Shown one piece after another: positions 35,334 to 44,698 of a stretch of 64,000 nucleotides of DNA. The translations under genes and the position numbers were made by a program. Under the pieces are notes generated by a model. The model made no database searches. It was not told where the DNA came from and was given only the letters and a program-made list of their open reading frames with translations. This DNA comes from Pedobacter cryoconitis (lineage in GTDB: Bacteria; Bacteroidota; Bacteroidia; Sphingobacteriales; Sphingobacteriaceae): contig NZ_JACHCE010000005.1 in the NCBI RefSeq assembly GCF_014200605.1, positions 186,001 through 250,000 on the forward strand, given 5' to 3'. Position 1 is the stretch's first letter, and each line of letters begins with the position of its first letter.

Positions 35334-36224
35334 ATGAAACCATATTTACTTTTTCTGCTCTGCTGCTTTGGTTTTAGCTCATTTGGGCAAACTGCACCAG
35401 AATCTGCTTCACAGCCCGATTTCACTACGGAGAATGTGAAGTTCAACAGTGCCGGGGTCACTCTGGAAGGTACAATCTTTAAACCTGAACATCCTTATGC
35501 GTCAGTAGTCCTTGTGCATGGGTCCGGCCAGGAAACAAGGATGGTAAACATGGCGTCGCTTTTGGCAAAAAACGGCATTGCAGTATTAACCTATGACAAA
35601 CGCGGAGCAGGAAAATCGGGGGGCATTTACACCGGGCCGGAAGTAGGGACCAATAATATTGATTCTGCCAATCTCAACCTGTTAGCTTTAGATGCAAGCG
35701 CTGCGTCTAATGCACTATTGACACAATTACCAGCCAATCATGGGCCATTGGGCTTAATAGGGTTTAGCCAGGCTGGCTGGGTAATCCCTTTGGCTGCAAA
35801 AAAAAATAATCAGGTAAACTTCATGATATTATTTAGCGGACCAGTCATTACAACGCTTGAACAGCTGCGGTTTCAGTTCTATACACAAGGAAATACCAGT
35901 TTTTGGGACACACATACTGAAGCTGAGGCACGTGAGCATATAAAAAGTGACCCTGACCGGTATCAGTTTGCAGGCACCGATCCGCAGGATGCACTTTCCA
36001 CACTTCCGATCCGGGGACTTTGGCTTTTTGGAGGTAAGGATATACAAATTCCGGTACGTTTGTCAATAGAGCATCTCAATGCACTTAAACAACAAGGCAA
36101 ATTGTATGATTACCAGTTATTTCCAGAACTAGGGCATGACACTAGCTACTCCAAATCACAGGAGCCATTTAACGCAGCTATTCAATGGATTAAGACCATT
36201 GCAGATCATATGAAAAGCAAATAA
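35334..36224 (+). CDS. Exported alpha/beta hydrolase
   Basis: A 296-residue secreted hydrolase with signal peptide ending ...SSFGQ. Fold motifs are VHGSGQE (oxyanion hole), YDKRGAGKS, the nucleophile elbow GFSQAGW (Gln and Ala around Ser), WLFGGKDIQIP with the acidic residue, and GHD near the C terminus for His. It belongs to the group of exported Ser hydrolases and peptidase-like esterases with unknown substrates. It stands alone, with a terminator at 36276. Confidence 0.85.
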   Translation: MKPYLLFLLCCFGFSSFGQTAPESASQPDFTTENVKFNSAGVTLEGTIFKPEHPYASVVLVHGSGQETRMVNMASLLAKNGIAVLTYDKRGAGKSGGIYTGPEVGTNNIDSANLNLLALDASAASNALLTQLPANHGPLGLIGFSQAGWVIPLAAKKNNQVNFMILFSGPVITTLEQLRFQFYTQGNTSFWDTHTEAEAREHIKSDPDRYQFAGTDPQDALSTLPIRGLWLFGGKDIQIPVRLSIEHLNALKQQGKLYDYQLFPELGHDTSYSKSQEPFNAAIQWIKTIADHMKSK

Positions 36225-36275
36225 GCTAAAAGCTTTCCATTTTTAAAAAAAAAACAATGTCAAAGCTCTTTTATT

Positions 36276-36305
36276 GCCTGTAAACCGAAAATTTACAGGC
36301 TTTTT
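36276..36305 (+). terminator. Intrinsic terminator
   Basis: GCCTGTAAA (36276-36284) pairs with TTTACAGGC (36292-36300), followed by TTTTT. Confidence 0.85.
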
Positions 36306-36426
36306 ACTTTCCCATGATACCACATCTGTACGTAAAGTCAAATCTTTCCGGACAAGATATTTTTACCATTCCTAATCTCTAATTTTATCAATAAGCAGAT
36401 CGTTCTGCACTATAGAGAGCTTTGTA

Positions 36427-37446
36427 ATGATAAATGAAACACCTCAGAATAAATTAGCAACTATTCCTTATTCAGTATTAGATTTAGCAACAGTAGTTGC
36501 AGGAAAAACACCAGCTGATACTTTTCGCAATAGCCTTGATCTGGCACAGCAAGCAGAAAAATCTGGCTATACCAGGTACTGGCTGGCCGAACATCATAAT
36601 ATGATCAGTGTGGCGAGTTCAGCAACATCTTTGCTGATCGGACACATTGCTGGTGGTACAAAAACAATCCGGGTAGGTTCCGGTGGTATCATGCTGCCTA
36701 ATCACTCCCCTTTAATTGTTGCCGAACAGTTTGGTACTTTAGCCTCCTTATATCCTGGCAGAATAGATCTGGGACTTGGACGTGCACCCGGTACAGATCA
36801 GGTTACGGCAATGGCTATCAGAGGAGAAAGATTTAATGCTGTACATGATTTTCCGCAGGACATCATCAAACTGCAAAACTTCTTTTCCGCAGACAATGCG
36901 AATGCCCGCGTAAGGGCAATTCCTGGTGAAGGTTTAGACATCCCGATCTGGGTATTGGGTTCTAGTACTGATAGTGCCCGTTTAGCTGCGGCAATGGGTC
37001 TTCCTTACGCTTTTGCAAGTCATTTTGCACCAGCACAGTTTCTGACAGCAATAAATATTTACCGTCAGAATTTCAGACCATCAGAACACCTGAAAGCTCC
37101 TTACGTCATCTCATGCGTAAATGTAATTGCTGCTGATACTGATGCAGAAGCTGAAAGACTATCCACTTCTTTAAAGCGGTTTTTTATGGGCGTAGTAACT
37201 GGTAAACTGGAATTATTACAACCGCCAGTTGATCACATGAATGGTGTATGGACAGACTACGAAGAAGAAGCTGTGAATCAAATGATAGCTTGTTCTTTCT
37301 TTGGCAGTCCGGAAACGATTAAACAAGACATGGAAACTTTTATCAGCCGGACACAGGTCGATGAAGTCATGGTTACTTCTCACATTTTTGATCATCAGGC
37401 AAGAGTACATTCTTATCAGCTTTTTGCGGATATCATGAAAGGTTAA
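36427..37446 (+). CDS. LLM-class flavin-dependent oxidoreductase
   Basis: A 339-residue luciferase-like monooxygenase of the 'luciferase family oxidoreductase, group 1' type. Marks are YWLAEHHN, TKTIRVGSGGIMLPNHSPL, GTLASLYPGRIDLGLGRAPG, IPIWVLGSSTDSARLAA and the C-terminal FGSPETIKQDME. Members use FMNH2 and O2 on unknown organic substrates. An aldo/keto reductase gene follows 38 bp later in the same direction, so the two may be co-transcribed. Confidence 0.9.
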   Translation: MINETPQNKLATIPYSVLDLATVVAGKTPADTFRNSLDLAQQAEKSGYTRYWLAEHHNMISVASSATSLLIGHIAGGTKTIRVGSGGIMLPNHSPLIVAEQFGTLASLYPGRIDLGLGRAPGTDQVTAMAIRGERFNAVHDFPQDIIKLQNFFSADNANARVRAIPGEGLDIPIWVLGSSTDSARLAAAMGLPYAFASHFAPAQFLTAINIYRQNFRPSEHLKAPYVISCVNVIAADTDAEAERLSTSLKRFFMGVVTGKLELLQPPVDHMNGVWTDYEEEAVNQMIACSFFGSPETIKQDMETFISRTQVDEVMVTSHIFDHQARVHSYQLFADIMKG

Positions 37447-37484
37447 TCTTGTTGAAAAATAATTAATATTTAAAATAGCATCGC

Positions 37485-38522
37485 ATGGAATACAGACAAT
37501 TAGGCGCTTCGGGTCTTAAAGTACCCGTATTAAGTTTTGGTACCGCAACATTTGGTGGTGGAAATGAGTTTTTTAAAGCCTGGGGAAGTACCCAGGTCGA
37601 AGAGGCAGGCAGATTAATTAACCTTTGCCTGGATGCAGGGGTTAACCTGTTTGATACTGCAAATGTTTATTCTAACGGACTTTCAGAAGAAATCCTTGGT
37701 CAGGCTTTAAAAGGGCTTCGTGATCAGGTTTTGATCTCAACCAAGGCGACCTTCTCCATGGGAGACGGCCCTAATGATCTGGGATCTTCCAGGTTTCATT
37801 TAATCAAACAATGTGAAGATAGTCTGAAAAGATTAAACACTGATCATATCGATATTTATCATATGCACGGTTTTGATGCAAACACGCCCGTAGAAGAAAC
37901 ACTGAAAACATTGGAAAATCTGGTTGAAAGCGGAAAAGTACGTTATATCGCCTGCTCTAATTTCTCGGGATGGCATTTAATGAAATCCCTTTCCGTATCC
38001 GAAAGATATGGATGGTCAAGATATATCGCACATCAGGCTTATTATTCTTTGCTTGACCGTGAATTTGAATGGGAGCTTATGCCACTGGGTATTGATCAGA
38101 AAGTAGGGACCATTGTATGGAGTCCATTGGCTTCGGGTCGTTTATCAGGAAAATACAGACGTAATCAGCCACTTCCCGCAGATAACCGTGTACAACAAGG
38201 CGGTGGTCATGGACCAGCTTTAAATGAAGAACGTTTATATACGATCATGGATGCCCTTGATGAAGTTTCAGCTGAAACAGGTAAAACTGTCGCACAGATT
38301 TCCCTGAACTGGTTATTACAACGCCCTACAGTATCAAACATCGTTATAGGAGCGAGAAATGAAGAACAATTGAAACAAAATCTGGAAGCAGTAGGCTGGA
38401 ACCTGACTACAGAACAGGTTAAAAAACTGGATGAAGCAAGTAAACCAGAGCCTATCTACCCTTACTGGCATCAAAGACAAAGTGAAGAACTGAATCCGCT
38501 GCCTGTATTTTATAAAGGATAA
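37485..38522 (+). CDS. Aldo/keto reductase
   Basis: A 345-residue NADPH-dependent aldo/keto reductase with the TIM-barrel catalytic tetrad: the Asp of FDTANVY, Tyr in the same segment, Lys in ISTKATF, His in YHMHGFD. The C-terminal VSNIVIGARNEEQLKQN binds the cofactor. It resembles the YajO/L-glyceraldehyde-3-phosphate reductase branch; the true substrate is unknown. A strong terminator follows at 38546. Confidence 0.9.
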   Translation: MEYRQLGASGLKVPVLSFGTATFGGGNEFFKAWGSTQVEEAGRLINLCLDAGVNLFDTANVYSNGLSEEILGQALKGLRDQVLISTKATFSMGDGPNDLGSSRFHLIKQCEDSLKRLNTDHIDIYHMHGFDANTPVEETLKTLENLVESGKVRYIACSNFSGWHLMKSLSVSERYGWSRYIAHQAYYSLLDREFEWELMPLGIDQKVGTIVWSPLASGRLSGKYRRNQPLPADNRVQQGGGHGPALNEERLYTIMDALDEVSAETGKTVAQISLNWLLQRPTVSNIVIGARNEEQLKQNLEAVGWNLTTEQVKKLDEASKPEPIYPYWHQRQSEELNPLPVFYKG

Positions 38523-38545
38523 TAACTATTGAATTCTTAATCCGG

Positions 38546-38580
38546 GACCACCTTTTCTGTTTAAGGAAGGTGGTCTTTTT
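38546..38580 (+). terminator. Intrinsic terminator
   Basis: GACCACCTT and AAGGTGGTC pair around a central loop, followed by TTTTT. It ends the LLM-AKR unit. Confidence 0.88.
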
Positions 38581-38663
38581 ATAAAGAAAAAGAAAAAACT
38601 GCTGGATACCATAGTTGTTTAATAGGTGTAATTTGTAAATTAGCCTAAACTAAATATAAACTT

Positions 38664-39095
38664 ATGAGATATATTTCACTGCTATTACTTTTCACAGCAA
38701 TCTCCTTTACAGGTTTTGCGCAGAACAAAGATGCTATTCTTGGTCAATGGGTTAACTCTACAGGAGAGGCACATGTAGAGATTTTTAAAAAAGAGTCTAA
38801 ATATTTCGGTAAGATTGTATGGCTGAAAAATCCTAAAGATGAAAAAGGTAATGCTAAAACGGATATAAAGAATCCTGATGCAAACCTGAAATCCAGACCT
38901 ATTTTAGGTATGGAAATGCTTAAGGATTTTGTTTTCGAAGGTGGTAAATGGACCGATGGAAAAATCTATGATCCTAAATCTGGTAAAACTTATAGCTGTA
39001 ATATGAATCTTAAGGACAACGGTGATTTAAATATGCGTGGTTATATCGGGATCTCAATTATTGGAAGATCTGAAGTCTGGAAAAAAGTTAAATAA
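38664..39095 (+). CDS. DUF2147 exported protein
   Basis: A 143-residue exported protein with signal peptide ending ...FTGFAQ. The mature domain shows the DUF2147 pattern: ILGQWVNSTGEAHVEIFK, YFGKIVWLK, ILGMEMLKDFVF, WTDGKIYDPKSGKTYSC and GYIGISIIGRSEVW. This is a lipocalin-like beta barrel of unknown function, common in Bacteroidota. Its stop codon TAA overlaps the ATG of the next gene by one base, so the two are coupled. Confidence 0.9.
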   Translation: MRYISLLLLFTAISFTGFAQNKDAILGQWVNSTGEAHVEIFKKESKYFGKIVWLKNPKDEKGNAKTDIKNPDANLKSRPILGMEMLKDFVFEGGKWTDGKIYDPKSGKTYSCNMNLKDNGDLNMRGYIGISIIGRSEVWKKVK

Positions 39096-40111
39096 TGCGA
39101 ATACTCCTGTACCTTTTATTGCTGACGCCCTTTACCGTATTTTCACAAACCTATGAATTAAGTACCGTTAATACTGGAACTAATACCAGTATCAGAGGAA
39201 TGTCTGTCGTCTCTGACAGTATTGCCTGGGTAAGTGGAAGCAACGGATTTGTTGGGAAAAGCATAGATGGTGGCAAGGAGTGGACCTGGACAAAACCCAA
39301 AGGTTATGAAACGCTCGACTTCAGAGATATTGAAGCCTTTGATAAAAACCATGCTGTAATCGTCAATGCGGGCTCGCCTGCTTATATTCTTCGTACCGGG
39401 GATGGCGGGAAAAGCTGGACTGAAACTTATAAAAATCCAGACTCTGCCATATTTCTTGACGGCATGTCATTCTGGGATCAAAAAAATGGGATCATCTTCG
39501 GTGATCCCATTCAAAATCATTTACAGCTGCTCATTACTGATGATGGGGGATGTACATGGAAAGATATCTCGGCAAACCTAAAACAGACAATGGCAACCGG
39601 TGAAGCTGGGTTTGCGGCAAGCGGTACAGGAATTAAGACCATGGCTGGTGGAAAAATCTGGATAGCTACAGGAGGTACCAAATCAAACATTTACACTTCT
39701 GACAATTACGGCCTGAGCTGGAAAAGGTATGACTGTCCCATTCTACATGGAAAAAGTACTACCGGAGCCTTTTCTATTGACTTCTATACCGAAAATCAGG
39801 GAATTGTAGTTGGCGGTGATTATGAAAAAGACAAAGAGAATACGAATAATATTTTGCTGACCAGCGATGGTGGAAAGTCATGGGCTAAACCTTCCAGACC
39901 TGTTTTTGGTTACCGTTCGGGGGTGATCTGGTATGATGATAAAACCTGTTTTGCTACAGGTACTTCAGGAACAGATGTTTCCAGAGACGGAGGAATGAAC
40001 TGGTATCACATTTCAGAAGAAAGCTTTAATGTTATTCAAAAGGCTAAAAACGGCAAACTAGTATTGCTTGCCGGTGCTAAGGGGCTGATCTATACTTTAA
40101 AGATTAAATAA
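39095..40111 (+). CDS. Exported YCF48/BNR-repeat beta-propeller protein
   Basis: A 338-residue exported protein with signal peptide ending ...TVFSQ. Repeated Asp-box-like turns (SIDGGKEWTW, TGDGGKSWTE, TDDGGCTWKDI, TSDNYGLSWKR, TSDGGKSWAKP, SRDGGMNWYH) indicate a six- or seven-bladed propeller like YCF48 photosystem-assembly factors and sialidase-like proteins. No catalytic residues for sialidase activity are evident. It is coupled to the DUF2147 gene by a one-base overlap. Confidence 0.85.
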   Translation: MRILLYLLLLTPFTVFSQTYELSTVNTGTNTSIRGMSVVSDSIAWVSGSNGFVGKSIDGGKEWTWTKPKGYETLDFRDIEAFDKNHAVIVNAGSPAYILRTGDGGKSWTETYKNPDSAIFLDGMSFWDQKNGIIFGDPIQNHLQLLITDDGGCTWKDISANLKQTMATGEAGFAASGTGIKTMAGGKIWIATGGTKSNIYTSDNYGLSWKRYDCPILHGKSTTGAFSIDFYTENQGIVVGGDYEKDKENTNNILLTSDGGKSWAKPSRPVFGYRSGVIWYDDKTCFATGTSGTDVSRDGGMNWYHISEESFNVIQKAKNGKLVLLAGAKGLIYTLKIK

Positions 40112-40157
40112 GGAAGCTAAACTTCACAATATAATATAAAGGGGGCTTCTGTTAGCT

Positions 40158-41345
40158 CTAAGGATTGATCTCCAGGATCTCTTTAGCCAGATGGATCATC
40201 TTTTCACTACCAGTATATTTACCATGTTCGTCTGAAAGTTTAACTACGTCTGTCCACTCTTCATTTTGAGGCTGGGCCTGAGTCATCTTAATTACTATAT
40301 TCATAGGTTCAGGGCCAGCATCATTAGTCAGATTTGTTCCTATACCGAAAGAGATACCAATTTTATGATGACAATGTCCGGCAATACGGGCAACCTTCTC
40401 ATAATTCAATCCGTCAGAGAATATAATAGTTTTAGTCTTTGGATTGATACCCAAACGCTGATAATGCGCAATTACTTTATCAGCAAACAAAAGCGGGTCA
40501 CCGCTATCGTGTCTCACCCCATCGAATAACTTGGAAAACATTTTGTCGAACTGTCTGAAAAACACATCCGTTGTATAAGTGTCAGATAAAGCAATCCCCA
40601 GATCTCCGCGGAAAACCTGTACCCAATGTTCCAAGCCCAGGGAGTTGGCCATTTTAAAGCCATATCTGGCAGCGTGAAACATAAACCATTCATGGGCATG
40701 CGTACCTATTGGTTTAGTCTGATGAACCATTGCCATATGGACATTACTAGTCCCGATAAATGAACCCTCTCCATATTTTTGAAGTGTCTGTAAGACCAAA
40801 CGGTGAATAGCATAAGAATATCTCCGGCGTGTACCGAACTCAGCAATAGTCACACCCAGTTCACGATAATTTTCAATCTTTTTCTTTGTCCGCTCAATCA
40901 CCTCTTCGTTACTTATTCTGACCGCATGCGTCATTTCATAAAATAACTCGCAAATCAGAGACATAATTGGTACTTCCCATAAAATAGCACGGTACCAGAG
41001 CCCTTCTACATGTACTGCTAACTGATCACCCTGCTGTTCAATATGAACTTCCTCAGGCTGATAACGATAGCCTTCAAGAAAATCGAGATATGAAGGGTCC
41101 AGGTATGGACAATTGACCTGCAGGAATTTTTTCTCTTCGCGGGTTAATTTTAAAGAAGGCATTTCATTGACTGCCTTCCGCAGTGCATCACCAAATCCTG
41201 GAGGAAAAGAATGTTTCCCCCGGTTAATAAACTTGTAGCGGACTTTAGCATAAGGGAATAAGCGGATCACACCCTGCTGCATGGTAAACTTATAAAAGTC
41301 ATTGTCAAGGATAGAAACTAGAGAAGGGACAGGCTGCATAGACAT
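40158..41345 (-). CDS. pncB: Nicotinate phosphoribosyltransferase
   Basis: A 395-residue cytoplasmic PncB of the NAD salvage pathway (nicotinate + PRPP + ATP to nicotinate mononucleotide). It is full length and shows the family segments SILDNDFYKFTMQQ, YRFINRG-like KFINRGKHSFP, EFGTRRRYS, FIGTSNVHMA, AHEWFM, SDTYTTDVFF, GVRHDSGDP, IIFSDGLN and ISFGIGTNLTND. The autophosphorylated His lies near the GTSNVHMA to GTHAHEW region. It stands alone, its product being used by general NAD synthesis. Confidence 0.95.
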   Translation of the reverse strand: MSMQPVPSLVSILDNDFYKFTMQQGVIRLFPYAKVRYKFINRGKHSFPPGFGDALRKAVNEMPSLKLTREEKKFLQVNCPYLDPSYLDFLEGYRYQPEEVHIEQQGDQLAVHVEGLWYRAILWEVPIMSLICELFYEMTHAVRISNEEVIERTKKKIENYRELGVTIAEFGTRRRYSYAIHRLVLQTLQKYGEGSFIGTSNVHMAMVHQTKPIGTHAHEWFMFHAARYGFKMANSLGLEHWVQVFRGDLGIALSDTYTTDVFFRQFDKMFSKLFDGVRHDSGDPLLFADKVIAHYQRLGINPKTKTIIFSDGLNYEKVARIAGHCHHKIGISFGIGTNLTNDAGPEPMNIVIKMTQAQPQNEEWTDVVKLSDEHGKYTGSEKMIHLAKEILEINP

Positions 41346-41362
41346 ATATTCAGATGTATAAT

Positions 41363-41399
41363 ATGAGCTACCTTATCATAATTCGGGCCAGTAGCTCAT
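41363..41399 (-). terminator. Hairpin between cupin gene and pncB
   Basis: ATGAGCTAC (41363-41371) pairs with GTAGCTCAT (41391-41399) around a 19-nt loop. The T-run is poor, so this is a weak terminator or a regulatory hairpin in the pncB leader. Confidence 0.5.
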
Positions 41400-41419
41400 T
41401 AATTATCCTAAATATAGGT

Positions 41420-41899
41420 TTATTTAGCATCCAATAGAACAGCAAGCTGGATACAATGTGTATCTGAACGGTTACTCCAGGCATGATTTGTGCCGCGCTG
41501 AACTACAATATCCCCGGCTTTTAAAAGAGTTTCCTCCTCATCCAGAATCAAATAAATCTCACCAGACAGAATGATAATATAATCTAACGTGTCGGTCTGG
41601 TGCATTAAAGGATGTACCTGTCCTTTCTCCAGAGGTTTAATTCCCAGATCTTTATCTGGAGGAATACTCACGTAACGGAAATAAGTTCCCCGAGCAGGAG
41701 TTGCAGGCATGGCCGTATTATCTATTTTAACCTCTTTATACAGCTCTACAGGCATTTGATCAGTAACCCAGATATCTGAAATAATCAGACCTGGAAAATG
41801 TTCAGAAACATTATTTACTATAGCATCCTCTGTAATGATAGATTTACCGTCTTTTAACCCTGTGACTATACGGCGTGGTATTTTTGGAATTTGTGACAT
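41420..41899 (-). CDS. Cupin-domain protein
   Basis: A 159-residue single cupin protein. The C-terminal half contains the cupin 1 and 2 motifs (HPLMHQTDTLDYIIILSGEI and GDIVVQRGTNHAWSN), with metal-site His residues and Glu partly replaced. It resembles small cupins annotated as epimerase- or dioxygenase-like without known activity. It is downstream of the MDR oxidoreductase gene by 19 bp in one operon, so it may act on the same compound. Confidence 0.85.
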   Translation of the reverse strand: MSQIPKIPRRIVTGLKDGKSIITEDAIVNNVSEHFPGLIISDIWVTDQMPVELYKEVKIDNTAMPATPARGTYFRYVSIPPDKDLGIKPLEKGQVHPLMHQTDTLDYIIILSGEIYLILDEEETLLKAGDIVVQRGTNHAWSNRSDTHCIQLAVLLDAK

Positions 41900-41918
41900 A
41901 TTTTCTCTTTGAGATGAA

Positions 41919-42929
41919 TTAATCTATTTGCATCACTAATTTTCTGCCTTTTGTGAGGTTGTCTTCTAAAAGCTGATGTGCCCTTTTAACGGTTTCAACA
42001 GCCAAAGGCCCAACATTGAATACGGCAGGCGGTGTAATGGCAAGAGCTGACATGAGTTGCATGAATTCATTCAGTTTTTCTCCGTAATAATGATAATTCT
42101 TCTGTAATGAATACGCATAATTTGAAATATTGACAATTACTGCGCCTTTATGAAAGAGCTCTTCTCTTGCAGGAGCAGTGGTCAGTGCAGTAACGTCAGT
42201 ATAAGTACCATTGGTGATCAGAACCTGCGCACAGATCCAGGACATCCGGTCGCCTGCCAGATCTATACAATGCTTAAAAAACTGACCATTATTCCGCTCC
42301 ATAATCACTTCAGAAAGATTATCCAGCTTATAATCAATAATCTGCTCTTCTTTCAATCCGGCCTTAATCAATTGATTTTTACTTTCTTCATTACCTGCAG
42401 TAACGATTATCTTTTGATATCCTTTAGCCACCAGTATTTTGATCAGGGCCATACCTACACCACCGGCAGCACCGCTAATAAAAACAGCATCAGTTTTTTT
42501 GATAGCCAATCTGTTAAAACATTGCAGTGCGGTGAGCGATGCACCCGGAATAGCTGCCGCCTCTTCAAAACTTATATTTTCGGGTTTAACAGCTAATATA
42601 AGCTCAGGTACGCTGATATACTCTGCATAGGTACCATTTGAACCCATACTTCCAGAAGCAGCAAATACCGAATCGCCAATTTTGAACTGATGAGCTGACT
42701 GGCCGGTTTTAACAACCACTCCGGCAAATTCACGACCCAGTATAGGTGAATGCATTCGCTTTCTTTCCGTTTTACCCTGCCTCATCTGATAGTCGATAGG
42801 GTTAAACGCAGCCGCCTTTATGCTGATTAATACTTCGTTATCTGCAGGTTCAGGTATAGCATGATTATTTTCCAGGATGAAATTATCAGTATCCCCGAAA
42901 TCTTTTAATACAATGGCTTTCATGGTCAT
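41919..42929 (-). CDS. MDR-family NADP-dependent oxidoreductase (quinone reductase-like)
   Basis: A 336-residue medium-chain reductase. It opens MKAIVLKDFGDTDNFIL (ATG at 42923 or 42929) and has PILGREFAGVV, the AAAIPGASLTALQ segment, and the nucleotide-binding GAAGGVGMALIKI (GxGxxG). It lacks the catalytic and structural zinc Cys clusters, so it is of the zinc-independent quinone oxidoreductase/enoyl reductase type. It is divergent from an HxlR regulator that probably controls it, and heads an operon with the cupin gene. Confidence 0.9.
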   Translation of the reverse strand: MTMKAIVLKDFGDTDNFILENNHAIPEPADNEVLISIKAAAFNPIDYQMRQGKTERKRMHSPILGREFAGVVVKTGQSAHQFKIGDSVFAASGSMGSNGTYAEYISVPELILAVKPENISFEEAAAIPGASLTALQCFNRLAIKKTDAVFISGAAGGVGMALIKILVAKGYQKIIVTAGNEESKNQLIKAGLKEEQIIDYKLDNLSEVIMERNNGQFFKHCIDLAGDRMSWICAQVLITNGTYTDVTALTTAPAREELFHKGAVIVNISNYAYSLQKNYHYYGEKLNEFMQLMSALAITPPAVFNVGPLAVETVKRAHQLLEDNLTKGRKLVMQID

Positions 42930-42991
42930 TTGATTTTAACTTAAATAGGTGAACTCTTAATGGAGAAGGCTAAATTAAATCGCCAATAGTT

Positions 42992-43045
42992 TATATTTGC
43001 TATCAGTTAACTCCAGGTAACCAGTTACCCCAAATAAACTATCAG
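42992..43045 (+). promoter_or_regulatory. Promoter and candidate HxlR operator
   Basis: TATATTTG (42992-42999) is a perfect -7 element facing the HxlR gene. Just beyond it are the palindrome AGTTAACT (43005-43012) and the inverted repeat GGTAAC-CA-GTTACC (43016-43029). CTATCAG occurs twice, at 43000-43006 and 43039-43045. The repeats lie between the divergent MDR and HxlR starts, where an autoregulatory operator is expected. Confidence 0.6.
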
Positions 43046-43048
43046 CAT

Positions 43049-43429
43049 ATGGGCATCGTGAAAAATAAAGGAAATGTGCGGGAAGCAAGCTGTCAGGAAG
43101 AACTTACAGCCATGCGTGACAGCATTGATATATTAGGTGGAAAATGGAAACTGCTGATTATGCGCTATCTGACTAACCGGACTTCAGAAAACAATCATTT
43201 TAAAAAGATTCAGCGTGGTGTCAGCGGGATATCTGCAAAGATGTTATCCAAAGAATTAAAAGACCTTGAGCTTAACCTGATGGTGACCAGGACTATTCAG
43301 GACACCAGGCCTGTTACCGTAGAATATTCCATTACTGAATATGGTAAAAGCATTATTCCTGTAACCGATATATTAGTCCAATGGGGGCTCAATCACCGCG
43401 AGAAAATCAAAGAAGAGATACTTGTCTGA
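43049..43429 (+). CDS. HxlR-family transcriptional regulator
   Basis: A 126-residue winged-helix regulator of the HxlR type. The family opening CQEELTAMRDSIDILGGKWKLLIM is followed by the recognition region FKKIQRGVSGISAKMLSKELKDLE and the wing MVTRTIQDTRPVTVEYSITEYG. HxlR proteins usually respond to electrophiles, quinones or aldehydes and regulate a neighbouring reductase. The gene is divergent from the quinone-reductase-like MDR gene, which fits that pattern. Confidence 0.92.
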   Translation: MGIVKNKGNVREASCQEELTAMRDSIDILGGKWKLLIMRYLTNRTSENNHFKKIQRGVSGISAKMLSKELKDLELNLMVTRTIQDTRPVTVEYSITEYGKSIIPVTDILVQWGLNHREKIKEEILV

Positions 43430-43552
43430 CCGCTTTGCCGTTATGTAGCTAAAGATTAAGTTCCCTTAACAGAGAATGTGATCTATTACACTATCTTTAT
43501 AGCATTGAATCAAACAGACTCTTATTAGTCGCAACGGGGGAAAACAGAAAGG

Positions 43553-44698
43553 ATGACTAAAAAAGTCAGGTTTATTAATACCAATCAGTCAACATTTTAT
43601 ATCACAGTACGGAAAAGAGTTGATACTTATTTTACAGCAAACAATATTTCCACTCATGCAAATGGGGCAATGTGGTTCAAGGCCATATTTTTCTTAACAG
43701 GAATAACAGCATTATACACCTCAATTCTGTTTGCTGGTCTTAGTCTTCCTGTTTTGCTTTTATTGTCTATGCTACTAGGCGTATTTGGTGCATTTGTAGG
43801 CTTTAATATCTGCCATGACGCCATTCATAAAGCATTTTCTGGTAATGCCAGGGTCAATCAGCTCCTGAGCTTTATTTTTAACCTGATTGGTGCAAGCCCA
43901 TACGTTTGGAATATCTGCCATAATATTGTACATCATACCTACACCAATATTTCGGGGCATGATGAAGATATTGACGTTGCACCAGGGCTTATCCGGTTCT
44001 CTGATACAGAAACAGTAAACAAATTACAGCGTTACCAGCATTTCTATGCCTTCTTTTTGTATAGCTTTTCTATGTTGTCATGGGTATTCAGAAAAGATTA
44101 CAAGAAGTTCTTTCAGCATAAAATAGGAGAGCATCGGGTTATTCATCCCCGGATTGAATATTTCAGGTTGTTTTTCTACAAAGCGATATATTATTTTCTT
44201 TTTATCGCATTGCCATTACTGGTGATGCCAATCACATTCGGGCAATTTTTAATCGGTTTTATGGCTATGCAGCTCGCTCAGGGATTAGTTCTTGGACTCG
44301 TTTTCCAATTGGCACATGTGGTCGAAGGAACAGATTTTCCCCTGCCAAATGAACAGGGAAATATGGAAGAGGCATGGGCAGCACATCAAATGAGGACCAC
44401 AGCAAATTTTGCGGGAGGAAGTAAAATGGCTGCTTTTTTATGCGGAGGTTTAAACCGTCAGATAGAACACCATCTTTTTCCAAAGATTTGTCACATTCAT
44501 TACCCTGCTATAGGAAAGATCGTTAAGGCAACTGCCGAAGAATTTGGCCTTCCTTATATAGAGAGTATCACCTTTACAGCTGCTTTGCAGTCTCATTACC
44601 GCATGTTAAGGAAACTGGGGAAGGAAACTTATAAGTCAAATAAGAACATCAACAGAGAGGTTTATATCCTTCCTGAAATTGTCGAAGTTGTTCTTTAA
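43553..44698 (+). CDS. Acyl-CoA/acyl-lipid fatty acid desaturase
   Basis: A 381-residue membrane di-iron desaturase. The three His boxes are HDAIH (88-92), HNIVHH (123-128) and QIEHH (303-307); the Gln in the last box marks the front-end (delta-5/delta-6-like) group. Four membrane helices surround the boxes. It has no fused cytochrome b5 domain, so an external electron donor is needed. The stop overlaps the stop of the convergent membrane-protein gene by two bases. Confidence 0.92.
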   Translation: MTKKVRFINTNQSTFYITVRKRVDTYFTANNISTHANGAMWFKAIFFLTGITALYTSILFAGLSLPVLLLLSMLLGVFGAFVGFNICHDAIHKAFSGNARVNQLLSFIFNLIGASPYVWNICHNIVHHTYTNISGHDEDIDVAPGLIRFSDTETVNKLQRYQHFYAFFLYSFSMLSWVFRKDYKKFFQHKIGEHRVIHPRIEYFRLFFYKAIYYFLFIALPLLVMPITFGQFLIGFMAMQLAQGLVLGLVFQLAHVVEGTDFPLPNEQGNMEEAWAAHQMRTTANFAGGSKMAAFLCGGLNRQIEHHLFPKICHIHYPAIGKIVKATAEEFGLPYIESITFTAALQSHYRMLRKLGKETYKSNKNINREVYILPEIVEVVL

